Made by a program: the position numbers and the translations under genes. DNA of 64,000 nucleotides from Agarophyton chilense (lineage: Eukaryota; Rhodophyta; Florideophyceae; Gracilariales; Gracilariaceae). This document shows positions 34,256 through 46,073 of the stretch, in pieces. Within the stretch, counting starts at the first letter, position 1, and each line of letters starts with the position of its first letter. The DNA is taken from positions 930,001 through 994,000 of the forward strand of contig JARGXX010000079.1 in NCBI GenBank assembly GCA_030374765.1. The letters are read 5' to 3'. Under the pieces are notes generated by a model. The model made no database searches, had not been told where the DNA came from, and saw only the letters and a program-made list of their open reading frames with translations.

Positions 34256-36151
34256 GTGTCTCGCTTTCCGGTCACTATATATACTTCTCTCCCAATGGGG
34301 TCTTTCACCACTTCTGAGGATCGCCACAAAACCGGCACATCGGTACAACTTTCTTCTACTCCTCCGACTTTCGGCGATAAGCAACTTCTCGCAACAGCAG
34401 TCTCAACCAGCCCTCTCAAGGGAATGAACCCATACGTCATCAACCCAATCTCGGGGCCGTCGGCCTCCGCGCCGGCGGACAACGAAGCTCCCCAGCAGGG
34501 TGGATATCTCTCCGGTTTTGATGCGGCTCCGTCGGGTACCGAACCTTCCACCTCGGCGAGCAACCGACATTCTCAGGAGGATTTGGACATTAACTCGGTG
34601 GCGTGGAACCCCGCTCATGCGATACCCTTGGTAGCAAACTCCAGAGGTTGGATCTCAAACGAATCCTTTCGAAGGTGGAGTCCCCTTACCCATCCGGTGA
34701 TATATTCCCGCGCCCCGTGGTTCCATCCGACAGCGGTTCGCGATGCTGAGCTCATCGACTCCTACGTGGAGGACGGCTTATTGCCGGGTGGCCTACCTGT
34801 CGAGGTTGTACGTTCTCCCGATTGGAGGGTGCGGGTAGCCATAGAGCCTCAGTATCTATACCGCGGTCGCGGGGAGTCCCTGGACAAGGCGCGCGCAGCG
34901 ATGGCGGCTCTGGCCTACCAGCGATTGGAGAGGTCACGCTTTGACCATCTGGTTCCCCCGGAGTACGGGTTCGATGTCGCCTATTACTGCACGTACGGTG
35001 AGGTCTCCTACGGGGATAACCTGGCAGCCTTTCCCGAAGCCGAGTTCCGCGGACCGGGTTTTCCTCTCCGAGAAGATATGCTCCAATGGAGTCGTCCCAT
35101 CCTTCGGGCTGAATTCAGGTACCTTCAACGGCAGTTTACCCAGTATGGGTTCGATCGACGCGAGCGCTTCGAGCGCCGCTCGCGCTCCCGTTTCGGGTTC
35201 CTTGTCCCGTATCCTCATGTGGAACTGGAGCGTATCCGTAACACGGAGAAGGTTGGGCGATTCGTGCCCCTTCCAGCTTCGTGGAGTAAGGTCGAGGTTC
35301 CCCGAGGGTGCTTTGCTGAACTGCCCCCGTGCATCTACTATATCGGGTCTCGTTTGATGCACGACCCGAACTCGGGATACTGGGCCCTCGTTGCAGCCGA
35401 GTGGGCAGCCCGCGTAGCGGCGCACCTCCTCTGGGATGCTCATGACCATTTCCGTATCTGGTATATTCCTCCGATGCTACGGACCATCATGCATCAGATC
35501 GACCTTGTCCCAGCGTTGGGTTCGGTCAGCAACGTGCAGGACCTGTATCCAATCTTGGACGTGATCGACAACACCCAATGGGATCGAGTTCCAGTGGAAA
35601 ATCAGCCCGCAGGGGAAGGATCCGCGCGAAACAAGTCTCCTGGCCGGTACGATCCGGGCTCCGGTAACTGGGTTTATTACAATCCCTTCGAAGGGGTTCG
35701 CATCAGCGCAGCGCAGGCACGGGCGCTGATGGACTCGCCTCGATCGATGCCTGTGGGACACCCGACGGGGTTCATTTATACCGACGATTACGAGTACGAG
35801 CCTCCAGTAGACCTGGACGATCCAGCGTTGGATAACAACACGCCAGCTCCTAGTGGAGTACTCCCTGTGGAGCCATCTGCACCCTTCCAACCAGTGGGAA
35901 CGACCTCAGCTGCGGCGGCGAATGCATCCGGTGGCGGTTCATCTGCTCCCCCCGGGTGGGGTGTGGACACCCTTGCGCAGGCGCCGGTTGCCACTCCGCA
36001 AGCGGATAGTGTGCGACAAGGCCTCGTGAACGCGGGCATTCCGATTCCCCCGGGTATGACGGATGTGAGCCAGATGTTGGCTTTCGCCTCCGCGTACCAT
36101 CAGGGTCAGAATCCCAACGGTGGGGCGGGTCCCTCCTCGGGCTTCCCGTAG
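34256..36151 (+). CDS. Antisense accessory gene of G2 (aORF), looks whole
   Basis: A 631-residue open frame on the strand opposite to G2, starting 42 bases after the LTR edge (an alternative Met at 34295 gives 618). Layout: Ser/Pro-rich disordered N-terminus (to about residue 140); a conserved core of about 330 residues, with PWFHPTAVRDAELI, DWRVRVAI, RGRGESLDKARAA, YGEVSY, RPILRAEFRYLQRQ, GCFAELPPCIYYIGS, DPNSGYW, DHFRIWYIPP, WDRVPVEN and WVYYNPF; an acidic stretch (EYEPPVDLDDPALD); and a Pro/Gly/Ala-rich tail. No signal peptide, membrane segment, zinc site or enzyme motif is seen. It is homologous to the antisense product of G3 along its whole core. Function unknown. It would have to be transcribed from the 3' LTR in reverse, or from a promoter in the first bases of the internal region. 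Antisense accessory genes at this place are known in some plant Ty3/gypsy lineages (Grande), but I see no sequence link to those. Confidence 0.85.
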   Translation: MSRFPVTIYTSLPMGSFTTSEDRHKTGTSVQLSSTPPTFGDKQLLATAVSTSPLKGMNPYVINPISGPSASAPADNEAPQQGGYLSGFDAAPSGTEPSTSASNRHSQEDLDINSVAWNPAHAIPLVANSRGWISNESFRRWSPLTHPVIYSRAPWFHPTAVRDAELIDSYVEDGLLPGGLPVEVVRSPDWRVRVAIEPQYLYRGRGESLDKARAAMAALAYQRLERSRFDHLVPPEYGFDVAYYCTYGEVSYGDNLAAFPEAEFRGPGFPLREDMLQWSRPILRAEFRYLQRQFTQYGFDRRERFERRSRSRFGFLVPYPHVELERIRNTEKVGRFVPLPASWSKVEVPRGCFAELPPCIYYIGSRLMHDPNSGYWALVAAEWAARVAAHLLWDAHDHFRIWYIPPMLRTIMHQIDLVPALGSVSNVQDLYPILDVIDNTQWDRVPVENQPAGEGSARNKSPGRYDPGSGNWVYYNPFEGVRISAAQARALMDSPRSMPVGHPTGFIYTDDYEYEPPVDLDDPALDNNTPAPSGVLPVEPSAPFQPVGTTSAAAANASGGGSSAPPGWGVDTLAQAPVATPQADSVRQGLVNAGIPIPPGMTDVSQMLAFASAYHQGQNPNGGAGPSSGFP

Positions 36152-36552
36152 TTCCGCCTTCGGGCAATTGTGGAGTCCATAGCTTGGCGACAATAGTAAA
36201 CTTCTGATATTTGCATAACTTCTTTTCTTCTTCCTCCCTAGGATCTTAACTTCTACTTCATCTTCTTCATTCCTTCTTAGGATCTTCTTCATCTTCGTCT
36301 TCATCTTCTTCCCTTCCTAGGGTCCAATTTTCTTCTTAATCTTCTTCTCCACTTCGTGGGTCTTCTTTTCCTTTTTCATCATAAACTGTCCCGATAACCG
36401 GTGCTGTGTTCCCCGGTTAACGGCGCTAGGCCGAGGGCCAGTAGACATTCCCTCTCAATACGTGTTCTTCGGGGTGCTCTCCTCAATTCCTCTTCAGAGG
36501 TCCAACATCTTCCTCACTTCGAGGTCCCATCCACACCAGTTCCCGTGGTGGC
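36152..36552 (-). other. Purine-rich tract at the pol/aORF convergence, G2
   Basis: This is the untranslated space between the stops of the antisense gene and pol. At 36220-36390 the element strand is a long run of AAGAAG, AGGATC and similar units; on the plus strand it is CTTCTT with repeated CCTAGGATCTTCTTC-like blocks. It matches the shorter tract of G1 in place and composition. Confidence 0.45.
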
Positions 36553-36843
36553 TTACCCGACTTGGGCACGATCCAGATTTGGAGGCAAGGTTACCCGAGC
36601 GCGTCGGTGATAGGATAAAACCTTAGACCTCGGAAGGTGCTCAATGGGTTCCACTGTATCCTCATCAGGCGAGAATCCGTACCATCGGACTTGGTAGCGA
36701 ACTTCTCCCTCGGGGGTGTAGATGTGACGCACGATGCGATCGATAACGAATTCCTGCGGGTACACTTTTCCCTGTTCGGGCTTCTCTTCCATCTTGGAAC
36801 GCTCTAGTTCCCTTGAGGGTGTCAACGTAGGGTCTAGACACAC
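36553..36843 (-). other. Chromodomain at the C-terminus of G2 Pol
   Basis: EFVIDRIVRHIYTPEG, VRYQVRWYGFSPDED and VEPIEHLPRSKV follow the chromodomain pattern and align directly with the G1 and G3 copies, including the trailing S-Y-H-R. Confidence 0.8.
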
Positions 36844-37368
36844 CCCGGTGGGTTCTTTTCCGTGTTGCGAGCGGGTCTCAGCACTTCGTCCAAACGGCGC
36901 CGAGTGGCCTGTGGGCTACGTTGTAACTTCCGTCTACGGAGTCAAAACGGCCCAGTTTTGGGTTCTTCTTAAAGCGGAGATCTTCTCCATAACAACGGTG
37001 TTCTTAGATTCCGTGACGGTTGAGAAACCGCGACGCGGTAGCGTCTCCAATCTCAGGGGGGTAAGACTTCAACGTCAACCCGAGCTACGGGGACGAAGGT
37101 TGCTCCCGTGCAACGCGCCGTGCGACGGAGGCGGTTTGCGCGACGGTTGGTCGTCAGAGCCTTTTGATTGGCTCGGTGCCATTCGACGTGTGCCACACAA
37201 ATGCGCGGGCGCCCCCTGTGGGGTGACCGTTCCTTGTGCAGGAAAATCTGCATATGCGGATGTGAGGTGGCGCTTTCGACACGCGCTAGCACTCTCCTGA
37301 GCTGTCCCCGACGGTTCTCACTCATTTCTTTCCCATTCCTGAGGGTTCCAGTGTCTCCATAGGAGTTC

Positions 37369-40300
37369 CTATTCCCATTCCATAACGGAGAGCCAAATTT
37401 GGTCAACCTCGTCGTCGAGATCTTCCCCGTGCGAGTCCGCTGACACAGCTCGTTCCCGAGAAAGCGGGGTTTGAGTGTGCGACACCTCAGTGTCTCGTCC
37501 GCTGCGGCGAGTGATCGTCGGCTCTCTAGGCCTTCCGGGTGCGGAGTTCTCCACACGACTCTCCCTAGGCGGGGTTTCGCCATCTTTTCTGACGTCGTGC
37601 TCGGCTGGGTCGGCGGTGATGTCGCTACCCATTCGCTGGGGTTGTGACTTCTCTGTCGCCGGCTCGGTCGGGCTCGCCGTCTCACTGTGAGAACTAGATT
37701 CCCTGTTAGGGCGACTGGCTGACGCGGGAACATCGTGCTGCGCAGGAACTAAGTCCTCCTCCCCCTCTTTAGGCGAAGAGCCAGGAGGCTTGAATACCTC
37801 TGGTGGGGGAGTAACTCTGTAAGAGTTCGTTGACTGGGCCCTTGAGGGAGTGGTCCCAGGTTCGGGAGTATCCGAAGTTTCCGGTAGGTCGGTTAAACCA
37901 CGTTCCGGGTGCGGAAGTATAACGGGGCGGGTGTTCGAATCTCCGCCTGACGGGTTAGCTTCCGTTGAATCATGCCCTGTGGAGGGCGTTGGTGCCGACA
38001 CCACTTCCATATTTGGGTTGGGCGCTCGTGTGATGCGGTCCCTGGAGATCCGTTCGTGGCGGTTAGCGATATCCAATACCACCGTGTCCGGGTCTACAGA
38101 AACCACACGATAGGGTCCGTCCACAATTGGCGAAAGCTTGTGCCTACGTTCCTTTTCAGGATTGTAGTATTCCTTTCGAAGGAAGACGAAGTCGTCGGGC
38201 TCCACCTGAGGTAGAGGATTGCGAACCCGATTGTCAAAGTCCTTTTTGTAGGCGCGTTGAGCTTTGTCCATTGCTTTCCGGGCTATCGGCACCATCTTCG
38301 TAAGCCACTCCTTCCAGGCTTCTCGGTACAATCCCGGTGACGGGTAGGTCGACAGCGTCGGTTGAGCCTCGATGGCGACCGGCGGCGGTGTCCTCGACAG
38401 TACCAGTTCAAATGGGGATAACGATGTAACCCGATGTACCTGGGTGTTGTATGCATACGTGATAGCGTCTGTGTACAAGTCCCAATTTTTGGGGTGATCC
38501 GCAACATACGATCTCAAAGCGTTGAGTATCGTGCGGTTAAACCTCTCCACCTGGCCATTCCCCTGAGGGTGATACGTAGTAACAAATAAATTCCTTACAT
38601 CAAGGATTCGACATACATCCTGAAAGAACTTTGATGCGAATTGCCCTCCGTTGTCGGATAACAACTACACCGGCGGTCCATATACGAACCCCCAATGGGT
38701 CACGAACGCTTGCGAGACGGTAGCGGCGGTGATCCGCTTCAGCGGCACAGTTCTCGTTAGCTTAGAGAATCTGTCAGAAATGACAAGCATATACCGATGA
38801 CCTCGGGGCGTCCTGATAAACTCCCCTAGGATGTCTATGGCCACGAATTCGAGTGGAGCCCGTGCCGGGAACAGCGTCAACTTCTTAGAGTGCTTCCGAA
38901 GTTTGACGTCATTCTTGGCGCAATTGGCGCAGGCCCGTCTTACGGCGTAACAATCGAATGCCATTGCCGGCCAGTAAAAGTCCCTTCTCAACGTGAGGTA
39001 CAGTTTTCTTCCCCCGGGGTGGGCGCCAACCTTCACATAGTGAGTGAGGTGTAATACCCTCTGTTGTAGGGTGTGCGGCACTACTATCCTCGGGCGAGGT
39101 CCAACGGTCCTGATTAGGTAACCCTGATCGTCGTCCTCGAAAGGTAACTGAAATCCTCCGTTGAGGCGAGCCCGAATCCGTGTACAGAATGGGTCGAGCT
39201 GTTGCTCGCGTATCATCTCCTCTGGAGAGATAGGTATAAAAGAGCCGGTCGGCGAATCCAGACTCTCGTTGACGAGTACATCGTCACAAACATCATCCGT
39301 CAGCGGTTGAGCTCCTCCCTCGAGGTCCGATACCATAAAACATGGGATGTCATCGTCCTCGTAGGGTTCCGTTTCCGCTGTGGTTCCCAAGCGGGATAGT
39401 GCATCAGCCTGAGTGTTCAGCTTCCCTTTCTTGTACAGGATCTCAAAGTCGAATTCCGACAGTCGGAGACGCCAGCGCATAAGGCGGCCCGAGGGTTCGG
39501 AGATCTCCAGGAGCCAACGCAAGCATGCGTGGTCCGTATGGACTTTGAAACGAGTACCCATCAGATAGGGGCGAAGTGTAGCCAAGGCCCACACAACGGC
39601 TAAACATTCATTCTCGGAGACCGAGTACTTCCTTTCATGGACATTCAGGGAACGTGACCAGTACCCAATAGGGTGACGTTCACCATCCTCAGAGGATTGG
39701 AACAGTGCACACCCTACTTTGTTTGCACTAGCATCGGTGTCCACTTCGTAAGGGAGCCCAGGATTGGGTAGAGCCGCGATTGGCGGTGATGTTACGGCAT
39801 TCACCAGTGCTGTGAAGGCAGACGCTTCTGCGTCGCCAAAAGGTTCCAGTTCAACTGGTTGTCCCTTCGTCAGGAGCCTGTTGAGGGGGGTGGCAATATC
39901 CGCAAAGTTCGGGACGAATCGGCGATACACGTTACACAGACCTAAGAAGGATCACAACTCCGTTTGAGTTTTCGGGTGTTTTGCTTCCTTCAAGGATTTC
40001 ACTCGTACTTCATCGATTGAAAGCTGTCCGGGACGGATGATATGACCCAGACACTTAACCGAATCGGTGAAAAACTCGCACTTCTTGAGTTTCAAGGTGA
40101 TTCCCGCGTCGCGGAGTATCTTCATTACGTCCCTGACGTGTTCGAGGTGGTCATCCAGGTTGTTGGAAAAGACAATAATGGCGTCTAAATACACTAGACA
40201 CGTCCTCCACTTGAAGGGAGCCAACAGAATGTCTATCGCCCGTTGAAACGTTGCGGGGGCATTTGTCAACCCAAAAGGCATCCTCCGGAATCGGAAAAGT

Positions 40301-41700
40301 CCTTGATGACACACGAAAGCCGTTTTGTCTCGATATTCCTCCCTAACAGGGACTTGCCAGTAGCCCGAATTGGCGTCGAGGGTAGAGAAAACAGTAGCGC
40401 TCCCAAGGGAGTCGATGTATTCGTCCATCCGAGGGATCGGGTACACATCCTTAATGGTTACCTCGTTCAGGCGTCTGTAATCGATGCAGAAACGCCACGA
40501 TCCATCCGGTTTCAGAACTAACACCACTGGTGAGGCCCAAGCGGACTGGGCAGGTTCAATTACGCCCGCTTTAAGCATCCTCTCCACCTGAGATTTCTCC
40601 TCTTCCCGAGCTTTCGGTCCAGCCCTGTAAGGGTGTTGGGCAATAGGCCGAGTGTTCGGTAACAAGTCGATGCGGTGTTATGTAATCCCAATGGTTCCAA
40701 GGGAACCATCCCACATGGAGGTAAATTCACGAAGCATGTGCCTCAGCTTCTCCCGATGAGATGCGGGTACATGGTTGAGATCCCATTTCTCCAATTCCTG
40801 AACAGGATCCGTCTGGTCTGCTCCAGTGATAGGGGCCGTAACCTTCTGAGGTTTAAAGTGTTCAGCGTGTGGAGCTGCAGTCGTATGCTCACCGTCTTCC
40901 GCGATTTCGGCAGTGTCCTCCCCCTCCTTGGGGTCCGCCACACCAAGGACCTCTGCGATAGAGATCTTTGTAGGTACGACCGCATGCGGGTGTGGAAGAA
41001 CAGATCCCAGGATCTGATGTTTGACCAAATGCTGCGTTGTCTTTCTAAAGTTGGCTCCCAAAACCTTGAAAGGTTTATCCGGTTCCACGGAGACAACCCC
41101 CTTCGCAAGGGCGAGTTGACGCCGCGTATACAGAGACGGGTTCGGTTGTACCACATGCACACCAATTTGCTTGGTAACAACTGTGACCCAAACCTGGGTT
41201 TCTGGCGGGATAGCCACTGACTTCGCAACCTTTACCCGTGTAGACACCGGGTCCTTCTTCACAGATTCCTGCGCGACAGGGAGAGGAACGCGGGTTCGCG
41301 CTGCTCCCTGTAAGGGTTTACGAACGATTGGGATCCTAGACCCGTCTTCGAGTTCCACAGTTCTATTCCGAGGACGGATGGCTTCCACGAAGCGGTCGCA
41401 AAAGTCACAACCCAGTATGACTGGTGCTGCAAGTGACTTGCATTCAATAAACTCTAGCTGAACCAGATAGGCGCCTAACCTCACCATGAGGGAAATTGTA
41501 CCCAGTGTCCGTAGCGGGTTGTTGTTCGCATCGGCGATTTCCAAACGTGGACCGGTACGAACTTGAACCCGGAGCAGCGGGGGTAACAATTCAACATGAA
41601 TTAAGTTAGGAGCGGCTCCTGTATCCGGGACAGATATTTGACGAACCATAAACTGGTTGGACAGGCCGAAGTTGGCGAATACTTTATAATTCCGCTTGGC
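37369..41700 (-). pseudogene. G2 pol: protease, reverse transcriptase, RNase H, integrase
   Basis: Protease about 41700-41380, with PDTGAAPNLI at 41625 and VILGCDFCDRF. Reverse transcriptase about 40680-39950, with FCIDYRRLNEVT, FSTLDANSGYWQV, MPFGLTNAPATFQRAID and LKLKKCEF. RNase H about 39760-39380, with VDTDASANKVGCALF, YSVSENECLAVVWAL, TDHACLRWLL and ADALSR. Integrase zinc site about 39030-38895, core about 38870-38390 (AIDILGEF, SDNGGQFASKFF, YHPQGNGQVERFNRT), GPY module near 38080 (LSPIVDGPYRVV), then a Ser/Pro/Glu-rich spacer to about 37370. It processes Gag-Pol, copies the RNA and inserts the DNA. Broken in a few places. Confidence 0.9.
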
Positions 41701-41903
41701 CATTACCATAACTCGATCCGGAATACGGAGATTACGGGACCGTATCCACGGGCGACGGAGGACACTAAAGTATCCCGAATTAACGTCGGTGTCAGCCGTT
41801 CTCCTTGAAAGGATAGTCACAACTGGGGAGCGAAGCTGGAGCGCCTCGGGCGTCTTCAACTCCGGCTTAGAAGACGCCCCTCCCGCAGGGGAGACTCCCA
41901 AGT

Positions 41904-43929
41904 TTAGTTTTTCGAAGCGGACCCCACCGAATTCGGTGCAGCTGCCTCGAAGGGGACCGGTTGTTCCCCGTTCGCGGGTACTAGTTCTGTATCCCTGTCA
42001 GCAAGGTGAGCTCGGAGTATCCTTTGTTCCTCATAGGACCTACTCGGGACTCGAGCTTTCTCCTCAGGGGTCAGAGCCTCGTACTGAGCGATAATTCGTG
42101 AACCCTCCCGCAAATGTGCAGTCTGGTGCTTTGTGACCACGGAGGTAACACAAATAGCAAATCAGCTCTGCCGGGTTCGGTCGTGGACGTGAATCCACGC
42201 GACGTGGTGCTGTATCCCTCCATCCGGGGCGAGAGAACCGAGCAGCGGTATTCGCAAAAGGTAGCGATGCGGCTGGCACCCTCCGTCCTTGGGTATCGAG
42301 CGCAGGGTCTTCATCCGCAGTCGGAGCGGATGTCGACGGCAACTCAGACGTACCCATAGATTCGGGGTTACTTCCCATGAAGTGAATGTTATCATTGACC
42401 CCCACAGGGGCAGGGCCTCCTGCGAGTGACAAAGACGAGTTACCTCCATTGGCGAGGAGAGCACGTGTCAGCCGACTCTTTCGGTTCTGCTGGGCACGGA
42501 GAGTACCCCCCTCAGCCTGGGCGTACTGAACCAGTTCCAAGTAGGTCAGCTTGCGCTTCTCTTCCCGATGTCGGGCAACCAATGCCCTTATCGAGGGGTC
42601 CAAACCATCCACAAACATGGTGCATCTCTCGTAGGCGGGGAATACATTCCCGCATCGGTGAAACGCTTTATTCAAGCGAGTTGAATACACCGTTTCGGTT
42701 TCCATCGGCTTCTGCCGCGTATCCCTTAATGCAGGGATTGCTTCCTGAATCGCATTTCCAGTAGCGTATGACCTCAAGAGGTACTGCACCGCTTCGGGCC
42801 AGCACGTGACTCCCCCTTCCGAAACTCGGGATGATCCACGGACGGAGTTGAACTGGTCTTCAGCCATCCCCTTTAAGAAATAGGGTAATGCAAGATACGC
42901 TTGCGCTTCACTCATACCGAGGATGTCAGCCTCCTGGAAGAACCTCACAAGGAAATCGAGCACCAGAATTGGGTCTGTTCCTGTGAACTCCCTTTCTTGT
43001 AGGGTGATGCTCAGCCTTTTGATGTAGTCTTTGACCTTACCCGTTCCGTGGGATGTTCGATCTCCCGAAGGGTTATCCAACCGGTAATAGCGGTACGATA
43101 GCAGCTTCCGATAGAGAGGATTCGTCGGCTTCAGCTCCCTTAATCCAAGGTGTTTCCTACCCTTCTTCCGGGTACGGATTGCCCCTTGAGAGGTGTAAGT
43201 AGCCTTCGACCGAGTCGCCCGGGATGACCGGCGTCCATCTTCACTATCCGAAGATTCGGAGGACGAACTCGATGACGAGCGATTGGGATCGGAATCCGAT
43301 AAATCCTCTTGGAGGTGAACCCTCTTCTTGGACTTGCGGCGGTCCCATTTAGCGGAGCGGTGTTCTTCGTCTTCCGAAACGTCGGGTTTATCCTTCGAGG
43401 CTTCTGTGTCTCCGTCCATACGGATAATGGCCTCGAGGGTGTCCAGCCGAGCTCGGAAGCGTCCCTCTTGCACGCGGTGTTCCTCCACGAGGCTCCGGTA
43501 CTCCTGGATAAAGACCCCAGGGGTACCAAAGCTTTCCAAAAGGGAGTTCACATCCCTCCTCAGGGTACGAAGATCATCGGCGACTCCCTGCACCTGGGCG
43601 TCCTTCACCTTGCGGCGGAGGGTAGTAACCTTCTGAAGGAGCTCGACGTGAGCCGCGTTGGCGATATCGATTCGAGTCTCCAGGCGCTGTAATTCAGGGT
43701 CGGCCCGACTTCGGGGTGCTGCTGAGGGGGTCTCCATCACTGGAGCTGGGCCCACAGCCACGACCTCTCGAGGACCTGAGACCACTGAGGGTGCTCTCCG
43801 AGTGTCCGGATCGATACCGGAATCGTTCCGACTTTCGGGAATTGAGCTCCTCGACCTAGGCGGGGCCGGGGGCACTGAATCCGCTTGACGGCTCGATCCA
43901 GTCCTGGAACCACGGGTAGGCGGCGACAT
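41904..43929 (-). CDS. G2 Gag
   Basis: The main open frame (from 43929, 621 residues) starts MSPPTRGSRTG. It has a Pro/Ser-rich basic N-terminus, then a coiled-coil-like stretch (ANAAHVELLQKVTTLRRKV) and an acidic Ser-rich spacer (SSSSSSESSDSEDG). The capsid-like helical domain of Ty3 retrotransposon Gag follows (DYIKRLSITLQEREF, DPILVLDFLVRFFQEADI, AYLALPYFLKGMAEDQF, NAIQEAIPALRDTRQ, ETVYSTRLNKAFHRC). A CCHC knuckle, CYLCYLRGHKAPDC, lies at 42159-42118. A further stretch to 41904 (YEALTPEEKARVPSRSY) aligns with the end of the G3 gag region. Gag forms the particle and binds RNA. The capsid and knuckle parts look whole. Confidence 0.85.
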
Positions 43930-44137
43930 GCTGCAGACACGACACCGACGATTCGGGGTAACGATGAAATTCGATCACGAGATTCCCGGAGAACGGATGA
44001 CGTAACACAAAACAAAAATAAAAACCAATTCCACCCTTTCCAAAGGGGACCACTACAACAAATCTTCACGACGGTGCTTCCTCTTTCAAGAGATATTCCA
44101 ACACGTGGATGACCAACCCAAAAGTCCGAGAACGGAT

Positions 44138-44154
44138 TCTAAGTCGGGAGACCA
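44138..44154 (-). other. Primer-binding site of G2
   Basis: The element strand reads TGGTCTCCCGACTTAG two bases inside the 5' LTR. It is identical to the G3 site over 16 bases and to G1 over eleven. Confidence 0.75.
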
Positions 44155-44156
44155 CT

Positions 44157-45079
44157 TGTGGGGCAAAACCCGGCGACGGGAAGTGCTCTCAAGGTGTTCG
44201 AAGCCTTGCTCCCTGGGGGAGGCAGACTCAGAGACAGAGCCCTCCGTTCCACCCGTAGTGTGGGGTGTAACTCCCACGGGGGATTCCGGCAGTACCGACG
44301 GAGGTGAGGGGTAGAAACCGTTGGATCGGGAATGGGTATGGGTATCCCAAAGAATGGGGGAAAATCCGGCGAAGAGGAAAAAAGAGGCGAGGGTCGGGCA
44401 CTAACAGGCACCGGACCCGAGAACCAGAAAAGGGGCAAAACAACAAAAGAAACCCAATACAGGGGCGAAAACCTGTCCTCGAAAGGAAACACAAAAAGCA
44501 CGCAACAAGTAAGCAGAACCCCCACGGGGTATCGGGCACGCAGGTCGTCTGAGCGGTCCCAAGGGGGTGGTTGCACGGAACCCAAACGTTGGCACTCTCC
44601 AAGTGGAGTCGTGTCCCTACGCAGGCGTTGCTAACCAGAGCCCGTTCCGGGTTGTAAGGCCGAAACGATGGCGACGAAGAACCTCTAAAGGTATCGAAGA
44701 CCAACCTTGGTTCCCCTTTACTCTGAGCTTCGGACTGTGAGATCTCGTCTCCCTAAGTAGGGCCCGCTAACTAAACTCTACTAATTAGAGCAGTGCACAC
44801 CTGCTCAGGGCCATACACGTGGAGATCCCACTGTCAGGGCCCAAAAGTCCAATGTTCTAACAAATATCCGAAAATCGGTGCCGAAATTAAGCCACGTGTA
44901 CCACGGGGCCATTCCAACCATGGGCCATCCGAATCCTTTCTTCACAGGCGAACTCTAACCAGAAAACCGTGCCACCTCAGCACACCTTAGAGGGGATCAT
45001 AGTCATAACCCTCGGAGGGTTCAACCCTCATTCTATGAGTTGCATCTTCAAGTATCCCCTAACTGGGCGTTGCTCTACA
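44157..45079 (-). repeat. 5' LTR of G2
   Basis: 923-bp partner of 33291-34213, about 98% alike. It carries the sense promoter, not pinpointed. Confidence 0.95.
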
Positions 45080-45084
45080 TGATG

Positions 45085-46073
45085 CACGTCGGCGAACTCT
45101 GCATTCATATTTGTTGCGAGTGGTGGACGCATGAAACGTGCACCACTTATCGATCCATCCTTGGGGTTTTGGGCATTTTTTGTCGGAGGGGGTGTATTGG
45201 CGTCGCATTGGCCGTTGAGGTGCTGAACATGTGGGCGCGTGGGGGGGGTGTTGTTCAGTCTGCTAGGAGTTCTCCTGAAGCAGTATGGCTTGGCGAATGT
45301 GGTTCGTGGAAGACTGAATGCTAGCTGGGAGGTATTCGGTAGGTACTATTGCAAATGTAGTGAAGTCTGGGTGTCAACATAACCCTTGTTTCATAAAGTT
45401 GACGATTGTAGCCTCGTCTTCAATATGCGGGTACGAGGTGTTTATCATTATAGTACGGAAAGATTCGTGTAGTTCCACATAATTTTCTAAATTGGTACCT
45501 TGTAGAAATAGAATTTTTCTGGCCTCTGCTTCCAGAAAATTGTGGTTCTGGCGGGTTTTGTCAGAATTTGGAGTTTTAACGGCTTTCAAAATTTGTTTTG
45601 GTGCAGGTTCCGCCACCTTGAATGCGAGCTTTTTGGAAATTGTTACCGGTCTGATTTGACTTATAATATATTTGAGCTTGTCGATTTTCTGTTCTTGTGC
45701 GCTGAAAGCGGCAGGGTCTGTTAATAATAATTCAATTCTATTTGATCCATTTTGAGAAGTGATTTGGCATCGTTAATAGCGGAATTTTTCGTATATACAG
45801 ATTTTCAGAACGTTAAATTGTTGTACGATAGTGTAGGCAGTTTTGCGTGGTCTGTTGTTGTAAAAATCTTCTTTAGTTTGTGTTCTTATGTTATGTGTGT
45901 ATAGTTGGCTGTTGTTGTAGCTTGGGTGTATAGGTTTTGGATTTTTTGAAGTTAATCTTGCAGCCGTTGTCTGCGGAGGTGTTGGAGTTCTCGGTCAGTT
46001 GGGGTTGGGGCTTCATCGGTGGTTTATAATGTTTTAGACTGATGGTGTTAATTGAGAATAAAGGCCCATTATC
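45085..46073 (-). pseudogene. Gag part of the old copia element
   Basis: This is the 5' end of the copia host, between G2 and the 5' LTR. A minus-strand stretch near 45374-45616 (LEAEARKILFLQGTNLENYVELHESF) is helical and fits copia Gag. Near 45900-46050 lies a Lys/Pro-rich start region. No zinc knuckle is left. Assigned mainly by position inside the dated element. Confidence 0.5.

Larger units (their letters stand above)
33291..45079 (-). mobile_element. Ty3/gypsy chromovirus G2, inserted in the copia element
   Basis: Minus-strand element of 11.8 kb with two 923-bp LTRs of equal length (33291-34213 and 44157-45079), about 98% alike, and target duplication TGATG (33286-33290 and 45080-45084). 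Same plan as G1: primer site, gag, protease, reverse transcriptase, RNase H, integrase, chromodomain, opposite-strand accessory gene, polypurine tract, LTR. It is the youngest datable layer of the nest. Gag and the antisense gene look whole; pol is broken in a few places. Confidence 0.95.
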
